Source: Arthrobacter sp. 18067 (lineage in GTDB: Bacteria; Actinomycetota; Actinomycetes; Actinomycetales; Micrococcaceae). From it: a stretch of 64,000 bases of DNA. The stretch lies in the NCBI RefSeq assembly GCF_902706295.1, contig NZ_CACSJJ010000019.1:62001-126000 (forward strand). Reading direction: 5' to 3'. Under the pieces are notes generated by a model. That model worked only from the letters and a program-made list of their open reading frames with translations. It made no database searches and was not told the origin of the DNA. Position numbers and translations under genes: made by a program. Positions 26,359 through 35,285 of the stretch are shown one piece after another (position 1 is the first letter of the stretch; the number at the start of each line of letters is the position of its first letter).

Positions 26359-28377
26359 TCAGTCTTCCGCGATGACGGCCACGGCTCCAGAAGGTACAAC
26401 GCCACCGAAGCGCCCACCGCTGAGCAGTTCCTCGCCGTCGGCCTTCACCGTGGCGTCGTCGCGGCTGTGGTTGATGGCGAACAGGAAGCTGCGGCCATCT
26501 GCGGCGCGCCGGCGGGAGATTTCGACGCCGGCAGCCGCCTCGGTCACGGCCGTTACGCCTGCTTCATCCACCAGCCGTGCGGTCAGGGCATCAATGCCAT
26601 CGGCGTCAGGAAGCGTTGCGAGATACCAGGCGGAACCGGTCCCGACGGTGCGGCGCGTCAGTGCCGGCATGCCGCAGAGAGGGTAATCCGTGAAAGTGGC
26701 AACAACCTCGGTAGAGGCGTCCGCGTGCACATGTTCGCTCCATACGGAGCCCGTGGATTTGTCGCTGAGCGTGACCGAGGTTCCGGGGAAAAGCGGGTGG
26801 AATTCCTCGCTGCGGATGCCCAGGAGTTCGCGGAAAGCGCCGGGGTAGCCGCCCAAGCGGACGTGGTCCCGCTCGTCAACGATGCCGCTGAAGTAGCTGA
26901 TGAGGACGGTGGCGCCACCGTCGGCAGCGGCGGCAATCGAGGAAGCCGCGGTATCGGTGACGGCGTACAACGTGCAGACCAGGATGAGGTCATATCCGGA
27001 GAGATCGGCTGAGGGATGGATGAAGTCGGCAGTGATCCCGCGCAGGTACAGCGAGCGGTGGAAGGCGCGCATCGTATCGAGGTATTTCAGCGAATTGTTC
27101 GGGTGCGAGTCCAGCTCCGATGCCCACCAGGCCTCGTAGTCGAACACGATTGCAACGCGTGATTCCACCCGGGAGCCTTTGACTGGCTCAAGCTTGGACA
27201 GCGCCTCGCCAAGGTCAACCACGTTGCGCCACACCTGCGTGTCGCGGCCGCCGTGCGGAACCATGGCTGAGTGGAATTTCTCCGAGCCGGCCTTGCTCTG
27301 CCGCCACTGGAAGAACATCACGGCATCGGCGCCGCGGGCTACGTGCGTCAGGGAGTTGCGGAGCATTTCGCCGGGCATCTTGGGCTGGTTGTGCGGCTGC
27401 CAGTTGACCGCCGACGTCGAGTGTTCCATGAGGATCCAGGGCTCGCCACCCGCTACGCCACGGGTGAGATCGGCGCTGAAGGCGAGCTCGATTTCGCGTT
27501 CAGGGTCCGCCGCCACCAGGTAGTGGTCGTTGGCAATCACGTCCATGTCCTTGGACCAGTCGAAGTAGTCCAGGGTCTTTGTGGCGCTGGAGACCATGAA
27601 GTTGGTGGTTGCCGGAATGTCCGGGGTGACCTCTCGGATGACGGCCAGCAGTTCGCGGTAGTAGTCGATGAACGCCCAGGAGTTGAACCGTGCGAAATCC
27701 AACTGCTGGCCCGGGTTGAGCGTGGTGGGGGCCGCGCCGGGCGGGATGATTTCCTCGAAGGAGGCGTAGTGCTGGGACCAGAACGCAGTACCCCAGGATT
27801 CATTGAGGGCCTCGATGGAACCGTATCTGCGTTCCAGCCACGCGCGGAACGCGGCCGCGTCTTCTTCGCCGTAAAATTCGCCAACGTGGCAACCGAGTTC
27901 GTTGTCAACGTGCCAGAGCGCCAGGGCCGGGTGGTCCTTGTAACGTTCTGCGATAACGCGCGTCATGGCGGTGGCGTAGCGGCGGTAGACAGAGGACGAC
28001 GGCGTGTAGTGGCGTCGCGAGCCACGCTCCAGCGTGACTCCTTCCGCGGTGACGGGGAGGATTTCGGGGTACTTGCGGGCCAGCCATGCCGGCGGTGACG
28101 CGGTGGCCGTTGCCAGCGCCACCTTGATCCCGGCGCCATAAAGGTTGTCCATCACGTCATCGAGCCAGCCGAAGTCGTAATTGCCTTCGGTGGGTTCAAG
28201 GAGTCCCCAGGAGAAGATGCCGACGCTGAGGAAATTCACGCCGGCTTCCTTCATGAGCTCGATGTCCTCGAGCCGGATGTCTTCTGGCCACTGCTCCGGG
28301 TTGTAGTCGCCGCCGTAGGCAAGGCCGTCGATCCTGTTCCAGACGGATCTGCTGCGTGGGATTTCGGGGGAGGTCAA
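26359..28377 (-). CDS. GH42 beta-galactosidase
   Basis: This 672-residue glycoside hydrolase has the three GH42 domains: TIM barrel (~1-385), glutamine-amidotransferase-like trimerisation domain (~390-600) and a C-terminal beta domain. GGDYNPEQWPEDI starts the barrel; Glu160 in HVDNELGCH is the acid/base and Glu318 in ILMEHSTSAVNWQ the nucleophile. TTG 28377 was chosen because AAGGAG lies 5 bases upstream. No signal peptide is present, so it acts on imported galacto-oligosaccharides, probably from pectic galactan or arabinogalactan. It is divergent from the second importer operon. Confidence 0.92.
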   Translation of the reverse strand: MTSPEIPRSRSVWNRIDGLAYGGDYNPEQWPEDIRLEDIELMKEAGVNFLSVGIFSWGLLEPTEGNYDFGWLDDVMDNLYGAGIKVALATATASPPAWLARKYPEILPVTAEGVTLERGSRRHYTPSSSVYRRYATAMTRVIAERYKDHPALALWHVDNELGCHVGEFYGEEDAAAFRAWLERRYGSIEALNESWGTAFWSQHYASFEEIIPPGAAPTTLNPGQQLDFARFNSWAFIDYYRELLAVIREVTPDIPATTNFMVSSATKTLDYFDWSKDMDVIANDHYLVAADPEREIELAFSADLTRGVAGGEPWILMEHSTSAVNWQPHNQPKMPGEMLRNSLTHVARGADAVMFFQWRQSKAGSEKFHSAMVPHGGRDTQVWRNVVDLGEALSKLEPVKGSRVESRVAIVFDYEAWWASELDSHPNNSLKYLDTMRAFHRSLYLRGITADFIHPSADLSGYDLILVCTLYAVTDTAASSIAAAADGGATVLISYFSGIVDERDHVRLGGYPGAFRELLGIRSEEFHPLFPGTSVTLSDKSTGSVWSEHVHADASTEVVATFTDYPLCGMPALTRRTVGTGSAWYLATLPDADGIDALTARLVDEAGVTAVTEAAAGVEISRRRAADGRSFLFAINHSRDDATVKADGEELLSGGRFGGVVPSGAVAVIAED

Positions 28378-28444
28378 GGGGACTCCTTCGTCAGGTTGGC
28401 CGTGCTGGTACGGGTGGTACTGAAGGTATAAGAGCAGCGTATCG

Positions 28445-28477
28445 ATGAAAACACGTTCTCTGGAAAACGCTTGCCCA
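28445..28477. promoter_or_regulatory. two degenerate LacI-type boxes between GH42 and the second importer
   Basis: A weaker box ATGAAAACACGTTCTC (28445-28460) and TGGAAAACGCTTGCCCA (28461-28477) lie side by side. The second overlaps the -35 of the plus-strand promoter; the first lies upstream of a minus-strand TTATAC-type -10 candidate (28431-28426) for GH42. Confidence 0.6.
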
Positions 28478-28499
28478 GATTCTGGTTTAGGGATATTGT
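28471..28499 (+). promoter_or_regulatory. promoter of the second importer operon
   Basis: TTGCCC (28471-28476), a 17-base spacer and TATTGT (28494-28499). The LacI-type box overlaps the -35. Confidence 0.5.
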
Positions 28500-28584
28500 A
28501 TCGATTCAGAACGAGTGTAAGCGAGATCACTGCCACGTTGTAGAGAACTCGACCAGCTTGCACCAACTGAGCAAGGAGGCTCTC

Positions 28585-29874
28585 ATGATCGATAGAAGGA
28601 AATTCCTCACCACTGTGGCTCTCGGCACTGCATCTGCCGCGTTCCTCTCAGCCTGTGGCGGCCAGTCCTCGACTGCTGGACAAACCGGTTCCGCGGAGAA
28701 CCCCGTCACCATCACCTACACCTGGTGGGGCAATGACGACCGTGCCGAGCGCACCCGCAAGGCTATTGCCCTCTTCGAGTCCAAGAACCCTGACGTGAAG
28801 GTCAACGGCAACTTCTCCGACTTCGCCGGATACTGGCAGAAGCGCGCCACCGAAGCTGCCGGCGGCGGCCTCCCGGACGTCATGCAGTGGGATTTGTCTT
28901 ACCTGCGTGATTACGGCCAGCGGAACCAGCTTCTTGATCTGGGCACGGTGAAGGTCAACACGGACGCTTTCGAGAAGTCCCTCCTTCCTTCGGGCCAGAT
29001 CCGGGGCAAGACCTACGGCATCCCGACCAGCACCAACGCCTTCGCGGTCTACTACGACCCCGCCAAGCTCGCTTCCCTGGGCATAGCGGAACCGGACGGC
29101 TCCTGGAACTACAAGGAGTTCAATGCGTTTCTGGCCGAGGTCGGGGCCAAGGGCAATGGCACCTTGTTCGGCGGCACCGACTACACCGGTATCTGGTGGA
29201 ACTTCAACATCTGGCTGCGGCAGAACAACATCCAGGCCTTCACCGAGGACGGCAAGCTCGGCTTCTCCAAGGATGATCTGAAGAAGTGGTGGAACCTCAC
29301 TGCGGACCTGCGCGGTACCGGTGCGATTGTGGGCGAGGACAAGGCGACCCAGTTGCTGCCCAAGTCCCCGTTCGGCTCCAACGTCACGGCCACTGAGGTC
29401 ACCTGGGACAACTTCATGGCCGGCTACCTCGCGGACAGCGGCGCCAAAGAACTCAAGCTCGTCCCGGTCCCATCGGACGACCCGGACAACCTGGGCCTCT
29501 TCCTGAAGCCGTCAATGTTGATGGTGGCCAGCGCGAAGACGAAGTACAAGGACGCCGCTGCCCGGTTCATTGACTTCATGGTCAACGATCCCGAGGTGGG
29601 CCAGATCTTCAAGACCTCCCGCGGTGTTCCGGCGTCGAAGACCCAGCGTGACGGCACCACGTTCGAAGGCACGGACAAGCTGGTGGTGGACTACGAGAAG
29701 TCCATCGAGAAATACCTCAAGGACGCCCCTGAGCCGCCCATTGTTGGGTTCGGCACGCTGGAGTCCACGTTCAAGCGGGTCACGCAGGACCTGAACTACG
29801 GCAAGCTCACCGTGGACGGCGCAGTTGATGCGTGGTTCAAGGAAGCCGAAGACCTCATCAAGCAGAACGCCTGA
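28585..29874 (+). CDS. sugar ABC transporter solute-binding lipoprotein
   Basis: This 429-residue CUT1-type binding protein has a signal peptide carrying a twin-arginine-like MIDRRKFLTT start and a lipobox LSAC, so it may be exported by Tat. The binding domain begins VTITYTWWGNDDRAERTRKA. AGGAGG lies at ideal distance from ATG 28585; upstream codons are not conserved-looking. It opens an operon with two permeases, a DUF624-like protein and an MFS transporter, and is divergent from GH42, so galacto-oligosaccharides are the likely cargo. Confidence 0.9.
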   Translation: MIDRRKFLTTVALGTASAAFLSACGGQSSTAGQTGSAENPVTITYTWWGNDDRAERTRKAIALFESKNPDVKVNGNFSDFAGYWQKRATEAAGGGLPDVMQWDLSYLRDYGQRNQLLDLGTVKVNTDAFEKSLLPSGQIRGKTYGIPTSTNAFAVYYDPAKLASLGIAEPDGSWNYKEFNAFLAEVGAKGNGTLFGGTDYTGIWWNFNIWLRQNNIQAFTEDGKLGFSKDDLKKWWNLTADLRGTGAIVGEDKATQLLPKSPFGSNVTATEVTWDNFMAGYLADSGAKELKLVPVPSDDPDNLGLFLKPSMLMVASAKTKYKDAAARFIDFMVNDPEVGQIFKTSRGVPASKTQRDGTTFEGTDKLVVDYEKSIEKYLKDAPEPPIVGFGTLESTFKRVTQDLNYGKLTVDGAVDAWFKEAEDLIKQNA

Positions 29875-29904
29875 TCCAGGCTTCATTACTGACGGACTGA
29901 TCTT

Positions 29905-30858
29905 GTGACTCAAAGCCCAACCCTGAGCAGGCGTTCGACGTCGTCCGCTCCCTCGCAGCCGCGCAAGTCGCGGCGGCGGGGGGCGGATGCCCGCGCCGGC
30001 TATACCTTCCTGTTGCCGTGGCTGCTGGGATTCATCGCCCTGACCGTAGGTCCGATGATTTCCTCGCTGTACCTTTCCTTCACCAACTACAACCTCTTCG
30101 ATGCCCCCAAGTGGATCGGCCTGGATAACTACACCTCCCTCTTCCAGGACGAACGTTTCCTGCAGTCGGTAGGGGTGACCATGCAATATGTGGTCTTCGG
30201 TACTCCTTTGAAGCTCGCGGCGGCGTTGGCGATCGCGATGCTGCTCAACAGCAAGCGCAAGGGCCAGGGCTTTTACCGGTCCGCTTTTTATGCACCGTCC
30301 CTGATCGGTGCATCCGTGTCCATCGCCATTGTCTGGAAAGCGATGTTCGGCGATTCCGGTCCTGTGGACCAGGGCTTGTCCTTCTTCGGGATCAACCTGG
30401 GCGGCTGGGTGGGCAACCCGGACATGACGATGGGCATGATGATCCTGCTGACCGTCTGGCAGTTCGGTGCCCCGATGGTGATCTTCCTGGCCGGCCTGAA
30501 GCAGATCCCCGCGGACCTGTACGAGGCGGCCTCGATGGACGGCGCCGGCCCGGTCCGGAAGTTCATCAACATCACCTGGCCCATGCTTTCCCCGGTGATT
30601 TTCTTCAACCTGCTGATGGAAACCATCCACGCCTTCCAGATCTTCGCCTCGGCCTACATCATCTCCAACGGCGAAGGCGGCCCGGCAGGCTCCACCCTCT
30701 TCTACACCCTCTACCTGTACTTGCGCGGATTCTCCGATTTCCGGATGGGCTACGCCTCGGCCATGGCCTGGCTCCTGGTGATCGTGGTCGGCATCATCAC
30801 GCTGATCTTCTTCAAGACCTCCAAGTCCTGGGTCCACTACAGCGGTGATTCGAAATGA
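29905..30858 (+). CDS. sugar ABC transporter permease (MalF type)
   Basis: This 317-residue membrane protein closely resembles the 22921 permease: TFLLPWLLGFIALTVGPMIS, SLYLSFTNYNLFDAPKWIGL and the EAA loop DLYEAASMDGAGPVRKFINI. A basic Ser/Arg-rich N-terminus precedes the first helix. The start is GTG 29905. It works with the protein encoded at 28585 and the next permease. Confidence 0.9.
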   Translation: MTQSPTLSRRSTSSAPSQPRKSRRRGADARAGYTFLLPWLLGFIALTVGPMISSLYLSFTNYNLFDAPKWIGLDNYTSLFQDERFLQSVGVTMQYVVFGTPLKLAAALAIAMLLNSKRKGQGFYRSAFYAPSLIGASVSIAIVWKAMFGDSGPVDQGLSFFGINLGGWVGNPDMTMGMMILLTVWQFGAPMVIFLAGLKQIPADLYEAASMDGAGPVRKFINITWPMLSPVIFFNLLMETIHAFQIFASAYIISNGEGGPAGSTLFYTLYLYLRGFSDFRMGYASAMAWLLVIVVGIITLIFFKTSKSWVHYSGDSK

Positions 30859-31778
30859 CAACCATGGCAACACCCACCCAGAACCAACCCACAACAACCA
30901 CTCCGGCGCCGGTCTACAACCCGAAGTCCGAGTCCACCACGGTCAAGCGCATCAAGAGCACCATCTTCCACATCGTGGCTTTGGCGCTGGTGGCCATGGT
31001 CCTGTACCCGGCCATCTGGATGATCTCCGCATCCTTCAAGCCGAACTCCGAGATCGGCGGCGCCAACAACGCGCTCTGGTCCAACAACTTCAGCTTCGAC
31101 AACTTCATCACGGCCATGGAAGGAATCGGCGGGGTCTCCACCCTGACGTTCTTCACCAACTCCCTGATCCTGGCCGTCGGCGCCGTCGTCGGAACCGTCC
31201 TCTCGGCGTCCATCTCCGCCTACGCCTTCGCCCGGATCAACTTCCCCGGCCGCGGACTGTTCTTCGGCATGATGATCGCCACGCTGTTGCTGCCCTTCCA
31301 CGTGGTGATCATCCCGCAGTACATCGTGTTCCAGCAGCTCGGCCTGGTGGATACCTACGTGCCACTGCTGATCGGCAAGTTCCTCGCCGCGGACGCGTTC
31401 TTCGTGTTCCTTATGGTCCAATTCATGCGCGGCCTCCCGGCCGAACTGGACGAAGCAGCCCGTATCGACGGCGCAGGACACGTGAGGATCTTCGGGTCCA
31501 TCATGCTGCCGCTGATGAAGCCGGCCCTGATCTCCACCTCGATCTTCTCCTTCATCTGGAGCTGGAACGACTTCCTGGGCCCGCTGCTCTACCTCAACAC
31601 CCCCGAAAAGTATCCGCTGCCCCTGGCATTGCGGCTCTTCGTGGACCAGACCCAGTCTTCGGACTACGGAGCCATGATCGCCATGTCCGTGCTGGCGCTC
31701 CTGCCCGTGCTTGTCTTCTTCCTGGTCTTCCAGCGCTACATCGTCGAAGGTGTTTCGACGCAAGGCCTCAAGGGCTGA
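30855..31778 (+). CDS. sugar ABC transporter permease (MalG type)
   Basis: This 307-residue partner permease has PFHVVIIPQYIVFQQLGLVD, the EAA loop ELDEAARIDGAGHVRIFGSI and the usual C-terminal FQRYIVEGVSTQGLKG. Its ATG overlaps the previous stop as ATGA. It is paralogous to the 23858 permease, suggesting that the two importers arose by duplication. Confidence 0.9.
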   Translation: MTTMATPTQNQPTTTTPAPVYNPKSESTTVKRIKSTIFHIVALALVAMVLYPAIWMISASFKPNSEIGGANNALWSNNFSFDNFITAMEGIGGVSTLTFFTNSLILAVGAVVGTVLSASISAYAFARINFPGRGLFFGMMIATLLLPFHVVIIPQYIVFQQLGLVDTYVPLLIGKFLAADAFFVFLMVQFMRGLPAELDEAARIDGAGHVRIFGSIMLPLMKPALISTSIFSFIWSWNDFLGPLLYLNTPEKYPLPLALRLFVDQTQSSDYGAMIAMSVLALLPVLVFFLVFQRYIVEGVSTQGLKG

Positions 31779-31801
31779 CGGACACGGAAGAGAATACAGA
31801 A

Positions 31802-32464
31802 ATGAGCACTATGGATGCCACAGGAAAGTCGTCGGGAAAGCCCGGGATTCCGGTCAACCGCTTTGCCCTCTTCGCCGAGACCATCCTGGCGGGAGTCATC
31901 GTGCTCCTCCTTTCCATCCCCTTGGTGACGGCGCCGGCTGCCTACGCGGCCGGCGTCGCACACCTGGAAAGGCACCTCAGCGGCAGGGATGATTCCCTGT
32001 CGAGCCTTTGGGGGAATTTCCGCCGTGCGTTGCCCGGCAGTTGGAAGATTGGCATCACGACGGCGGTTGCCGCCGTCGTGGTTGTCCTGAACCTCTTGCT
32101 CGCGCTGGTGGGGCAATTGCCCGGCCGCGCGGCAATCCTGCCCGCTACCCTGATTCTCGCCGCGGCCGGGGCGGTGCTGTTCCTGCGGATCGCTGCCAAT
32201 TGGAGCGGCGGGGTCAACTGGGACGGCGACGCCGGCCAGGAACCTTCCGAAGTTCCGGGCCCTCAACGGTGGGCTGCGGCGTACGCCAGCGCCAAGGCTG
32301 ACTCGCTGCGTGACTGGAGCGGCTCGCTTCTGCTGCTGGCCGCTGTGTTCATGGCGGTTGTCTTCGTCTGGATGCTGCAGGCGCTGTTCGTCATTGTTCC
32401 CGGGACCCTGGTCCTGGCCGCTGCAGCCATTAAAATCCGGGCCGGCAACAGAGCCCGCAGCTAG
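31802..32464 (+). CDS. DUF624-like (YesL-type) membrane protein
   Basis: This 220-residue protein has about five hydrophobic helices, the first being ILAGVIVLLLSIPLVTAPAA, followed by AAYAAGVAHLERHLSGRD. Placement of the first helix and the polar loop after it resembles DUF624/YesL proteins, often found beside oligosaccharide ABC importers. Similarity is weaker than for the 40818 gene. ATG 31802 follows GGAAGAGA. Biochemical role unknown. Confidence 0.65.
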   Translation: MSTMDATGKSSGKPGIPVNRFALFAETILAGVIVLLLSIPLVTAPAAYAAGVAHLERHLSGRDDSLSSLWGNFRRALPGSWKIGITTAVAAVVVVLNLLLALVGQLPGRAAILPATLILAAAGAVLFLRIAANWSGGVNWDGDAGQEPSEVPGPQRWAAAYASAKADSLRDWSGSLLLLAAVFMAVVFVWMLQALFVIVPGTLVLAAAAIKIRAGNRARS

Positions 32465-32509
32465 CCCGCGTCACTTAACCCCCAACCGCTGAATCGAGCA
32501 GACCACCCC

Positions 32510-33793
32510 GTGTCGCCGCGCCCGTTCCCACTGCGCCCCCCATCCACATCACCGCGAGCCCGCAACACTGAGTCCTGGCATTATCCGCTGCGGCACCACA
32601 ATTACCGGATCTTCGTCACCCTCTCCCTGGTGGGGAGCGGGGGTGTATGGATGCAGAGGTTGGCGCAGGACTGGTTGGTTCTCCAGCTCACGGGCAGTCC
32701 GGCCGCTGTTGGGCTCGCTGTGGCACTCCAGTTCCTGCCCATGCTGGTGGTGGGTCCCATCAGTGGCGTGCTGGTTGATCTTTTCCCTAAGCGCCGCATC
32801 CTGCTGGTGTGCCAATCGGTGGCCGCGTTGCTGGCCGCAGGGCTGGCTGTCTGGAATGCGATGGGCGGCACCGACGTGTGGGTCGTCTACGCCTCCTGCA
32901 TTGCTTTGGGCATCACCAGCGCCATTGACGGGCCGGCACGCCAAGTATTCGTCAACGAGGTGGTCGGCGACGCCGGCCTGCCCGCAGCTATTGGCCTGAA
33001 CAGTGCAATCGGCCAGCTGGGGGCCATGGCGGGCCCCGCCCTTGGCGGCGTTGTCATAGCCCACGCAGGACCAGCAGCTGCATTCGCTGCCAACGCTGGC
33101 TTGGGGGTCGCGGTCCTGGTGATGATCGCGTCCATGAGGCCGGGGGAGCTGCACCATTCCCCGGCGGCGCCTGATCCGGGAGCCAGGCGAGGCCAGATCC
33201 TGGCTGGATTCCGTTTTGTCCGTGCCCGTCCGCCACTCCTGTTGACCATGCTCCTTGCGGGTTTGCTGGGGGCCTTTGGAATGAACGGTCCGGTGGTCTT
33301 GGCCGCATTCGCAGATGAGGTGTGGCATAGCGGACCTGCCGGGTTTGGCCTGTTCAACACGGTCAGTGCTGTGGGAGCTTTGGCCGGGGCATTGGTGGCA
33401 ACCAGGATCAAGCGTTTTGGTCGCAAGGGGATTGTGGCCAGCGCAGGGCTCTTTGGACTGACCCAGCTGCTCGCCGCACTGATGCCAACGCAGGAGTGGT
33501 TCGTGGTGATGCTGATAGTGGTGGGCTTCATGACCCTGGTGTTCCTCACCAGCGCAGCAACAGCGGTGCAGCTGGAGGCCGGCGCAAGTGTGCGCGGCAG
33601 GGTCCTTGCCCTCTACTTTCCGCTGCTTTTGGGCGGTCACGCTTTGGGTGGGTTGCTTGCCGGCTGGCTGACGGAAGACTTCGGAGTGCGAACCGGGCTT
33701 GTTGTCACAGGAGCGTTGGGCATGGTGTCAGCAGTGGTGATTGGGCTCCTGCTGTGGAGGTATTCAGTCCGACGCACCCGCGCATCAGCCTGA
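32510..33793 (+). CDS. MFS transporter (EntS/TetV-like)
   Basis: This 427-residue protein has 12 predicted helices and the type found in EntS/MFS_3 carriers: RNYRIF-like HHNYRIFVTLSLVGSGGVWM, DWLVLQLTGSPAAVGL and the loop 2-3 motif GVLVDLFPKRRILL. It is probably an efflux carrier or a sugar facilitator; specificity cannot be assigned. It starts with GTG 32510, 45 bases after the DUF624-like gene, and is likely the last gene of the operon. Confidence 0.8.
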   Translation: MSPRPFPLRPPSTSPRARNTESWHYPLRHHNYRIFVTLSLVGSGGVWMQRLAQDWLVLQLTGSPAAVGLAVALQFLPMLVVGPISGVLVDLFPKRRILLVCQSVAALLAAGLAVWNAMGGTDVWVVYASCIALGITSAIDGPARQVFVNEVVGDAGLPAAIGLNSAIGQLGAMAGPALGGVVIAHAGPAAAFAANAGLGVAVLVMIASMRPGELHHSPAAPDPGARRGQILAGFRFVRARPPLLLTMLLAGLLGAFGMNGPVVLAAFADEVWHSGPAGFGLFNTVSAVGALAGALVATRIKRFGRKGIVASAGLFGLTQLLAALMPTQEWFVVMLIVVGFMTLVFLTSAATAVQLEAGASVRGRVLALYFPLLLGGHALGGLLAGWLTEDFGVRTGLVVTGALGMVSAVVIGLLLWRYSVRRTRASA

Positions 33794-33836
33794 GCGCTTT
33801 TGTTAAAAGTGATAGCTCAAACAAACAAAAACTCCC

Positions 33837-33866
33837 TTGACGAGTGATGTAGCGCACACTTAGGCT
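33837..33866 (+). promoter_or_regulatory. promoter of the orphan binding-protein gene
   Basis: TTGACG (33837-33842), an 18-base spacer and TAGGCT (33861-33866). The LacI-type operator begins at the next base. Confidence 0.6.
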
Positions 33867-33882
33867 GAGAAAGCGTTTTCTC
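33867..33882. promoter_or_regulatory. LacI-type operator of the orphan binding-protein gene
   Basis: GAGAAAGCGTTTTCTC is a dyad-symmetric variant of the shared operator directly over the predicted transcription start. Confidence 0.8.
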
Positions 33883-33915
33883 CCCGGTAGCGCACGACTC
33901 AGATAAGGACGTTTG

Positions 33916-35208
33916 ATGTCTCCTCGAGCACGCACAAAATTAGCCGCGAAAGTTGCAGCGGCCGCGGCCGCCATCGCCATTACGATGACCGGTTGTGGCG
34001 CCGGCTCCCAGCAATCCGCCTCCGATGGAACCGTCACCCTTCGCTTCAGTTGGTGGGGTTCGGATGTTCGCCACAAGATGACCCAAAAACTCATTGACGC
34101 TTTCGAAGCGGAAAATCCCACCATCAAGGTCAAAGGTGAGTACGGCGACTGGTCCGGCTATTGGGACAAGCTGGCCACCCAGGTCGCATCGCAGGATGCC
34201 CCGGATATTATCCAAATGGATGCCGCCTATCTGGGTGAGTACGCCGAACGCGGTGCGCTGCTGGAGCTCAAGGATGTGGACCTCGGCAAGTTCGATCCTG
34301 CCGTGGCAGATGCCGGCAAGGTTGAAGGCAAGCAGTACGCCGTCACTGCAGGCGTGAACGCCCAGGTAGTCCTTGCGAACCCTTCGCTCCTCACAGCCAG
34401 CGGTGTCACGTTGCCTGATGACAAGACGTGGACCTGGGACGAATACAACAAGACGGCTGCCTCCATCACCGAAGGCAGCAAGAGCGGTGTCTATGGCTCG
34501 GGTGCTGTCAGTGGTGACGCTCCCATGAACCTCTGGTTTCGCCAGCACGGCAAATCGCTGTTTACCTCCGACGGCAAGTTCGGCTTTGACGAGGGCGACC
34601 TGACGGGCTGGTACGAATACCAGGCCGAACTCCGCGATTCCAAGGCAGTGCCTCCCGCCTCAGTGATGACCGAAGACGCCACAGCTTCGGTGGACCAGCA
34701 GGGCCTGGCCACCAACAGGTTTGGGCTCGCCTGGTACTGGTCCAACCAGCTGAGCGCCCTCACCAAAGCCTCGGGCCAGCCGCTGGAGATCCACCGCCCG
34801 CCCAGCACGGACGGAAATGCGGCCAGCGCCGAGCAGTTCTACAAGTCGTCCCAGTTCTGGTCCGCGAGTTCCCGGACCAAGCACCCGGCAGAGGTGCAGA
34901 AGTTCATCGACTTCCTGTCGAACAATGTGGCGGCCGGCGAGATTGCCCTGGCGGACCGCGGCATCCCGGGTAACTCCGAAGTCCGCGCAGCTGTCCTTCC
35001 CAAGCTGACGCCTGAAGATGCAGCCACAGCCAAGTTCATCGACGAGATCTCCTCCGAATTGGGAGACGCCGTACCGGTCCCGCCTGCGGGTTCCAGCTCC
35101 GCCGTCGAGGCCTTCGGCCGCTACGCCCTGGAAGTCCACTTCAAGCGGATGTCACCCTCAGAGGCCGCAAAGAAAGCCATGGACGAAGCGAAGAGCGCGC
35201 TGAGTTAG
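33916..35208 (+). CDS. orphan sugar ABC transporter solute-binding lipoprotein
   Basis: This 430-residue lipoprotein has a signal AAAAIAITMTGC and a CUT1 binding domain. Long blocks match the 24913 protein (LRFSWWGSD, EYGDWSGYWDKLATQVA, DDKTWTW, SSQFWSASSRTKHP), yet no permease genes are adjacent: an MFS gene precedes it and the rhamnosidase converges. It probably feeds the 22921/23858 permeases with a different ligand. ATG 33916 has AAGGA 6 bases upstream. It has its own promoter and LacI-type operator. Confidence 0.88.
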   Translation: MSPRARTKLAAKVAAAAAAIAITMTGCGAGSQQSASDGTVTLRFSWWGSDVRHKMTQKLIDAFEAENPTIKVKGEYGDWSGYWDKLATQVASQDAPDIIQMDAAYLGEYAERGALLELKDVDLGKFDPAVADAGKVEGKQYAVTAGVNAQVVLANPSLLTASGVTLPDDKTWTWDEYNKTAASITEGSKSGVYGSGAVSGDAPMNLWFRQHGKSLFTSDGKFGFDEGDLTGWYEYQAELRDSKAVPPASVMTEDATASVDQQGLATNRFGLAWYWSNQLSALTKASGQPLEIHRPPSTDGNAASAEQFYKSSQFWSASSRTKHPAEVQKFIDFLSNNVAAGEIALADRGIPGNSEVRAAVLPKLTPEDAATAKFIDEISSELGDAVPVPPAGSSSAVEAFGRYALEVHFKRMSPSEAAKKAMDEAKSALS

Positions 35209-35220
35209 CCCTCTTTTGGC

Positions 35221-35285
35221 CCCGCGAGGTGGCACTTAATGACAGTTCCGGCGCGGAACATTGGCATTAAGTGTCACCTCGCGGG
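35221..35285. repeat. palindrome between convergent genes, encoding the rhamnosidase C-terminus
   Basis: CCCGCGAGGTG...CACTTAATG pairs with CATTAAGTG...CACCTCGCGGG; the inner arms (ACAGTTCC / GGAACATTGG) pair partly. Bases 35267-35285 encode the last residues and TAA of the GH78 gene. It is related to the 10837 element (CAT-TGGCATTAA core) and may terminate both transcripts. Confidence 0.75.

Noticed and set aside
26353-28098. Long plus-strand frames opposite the GH42 gene
   Set aside because: They overlap a gene with intact catalytic residues and have shadow-type composition.
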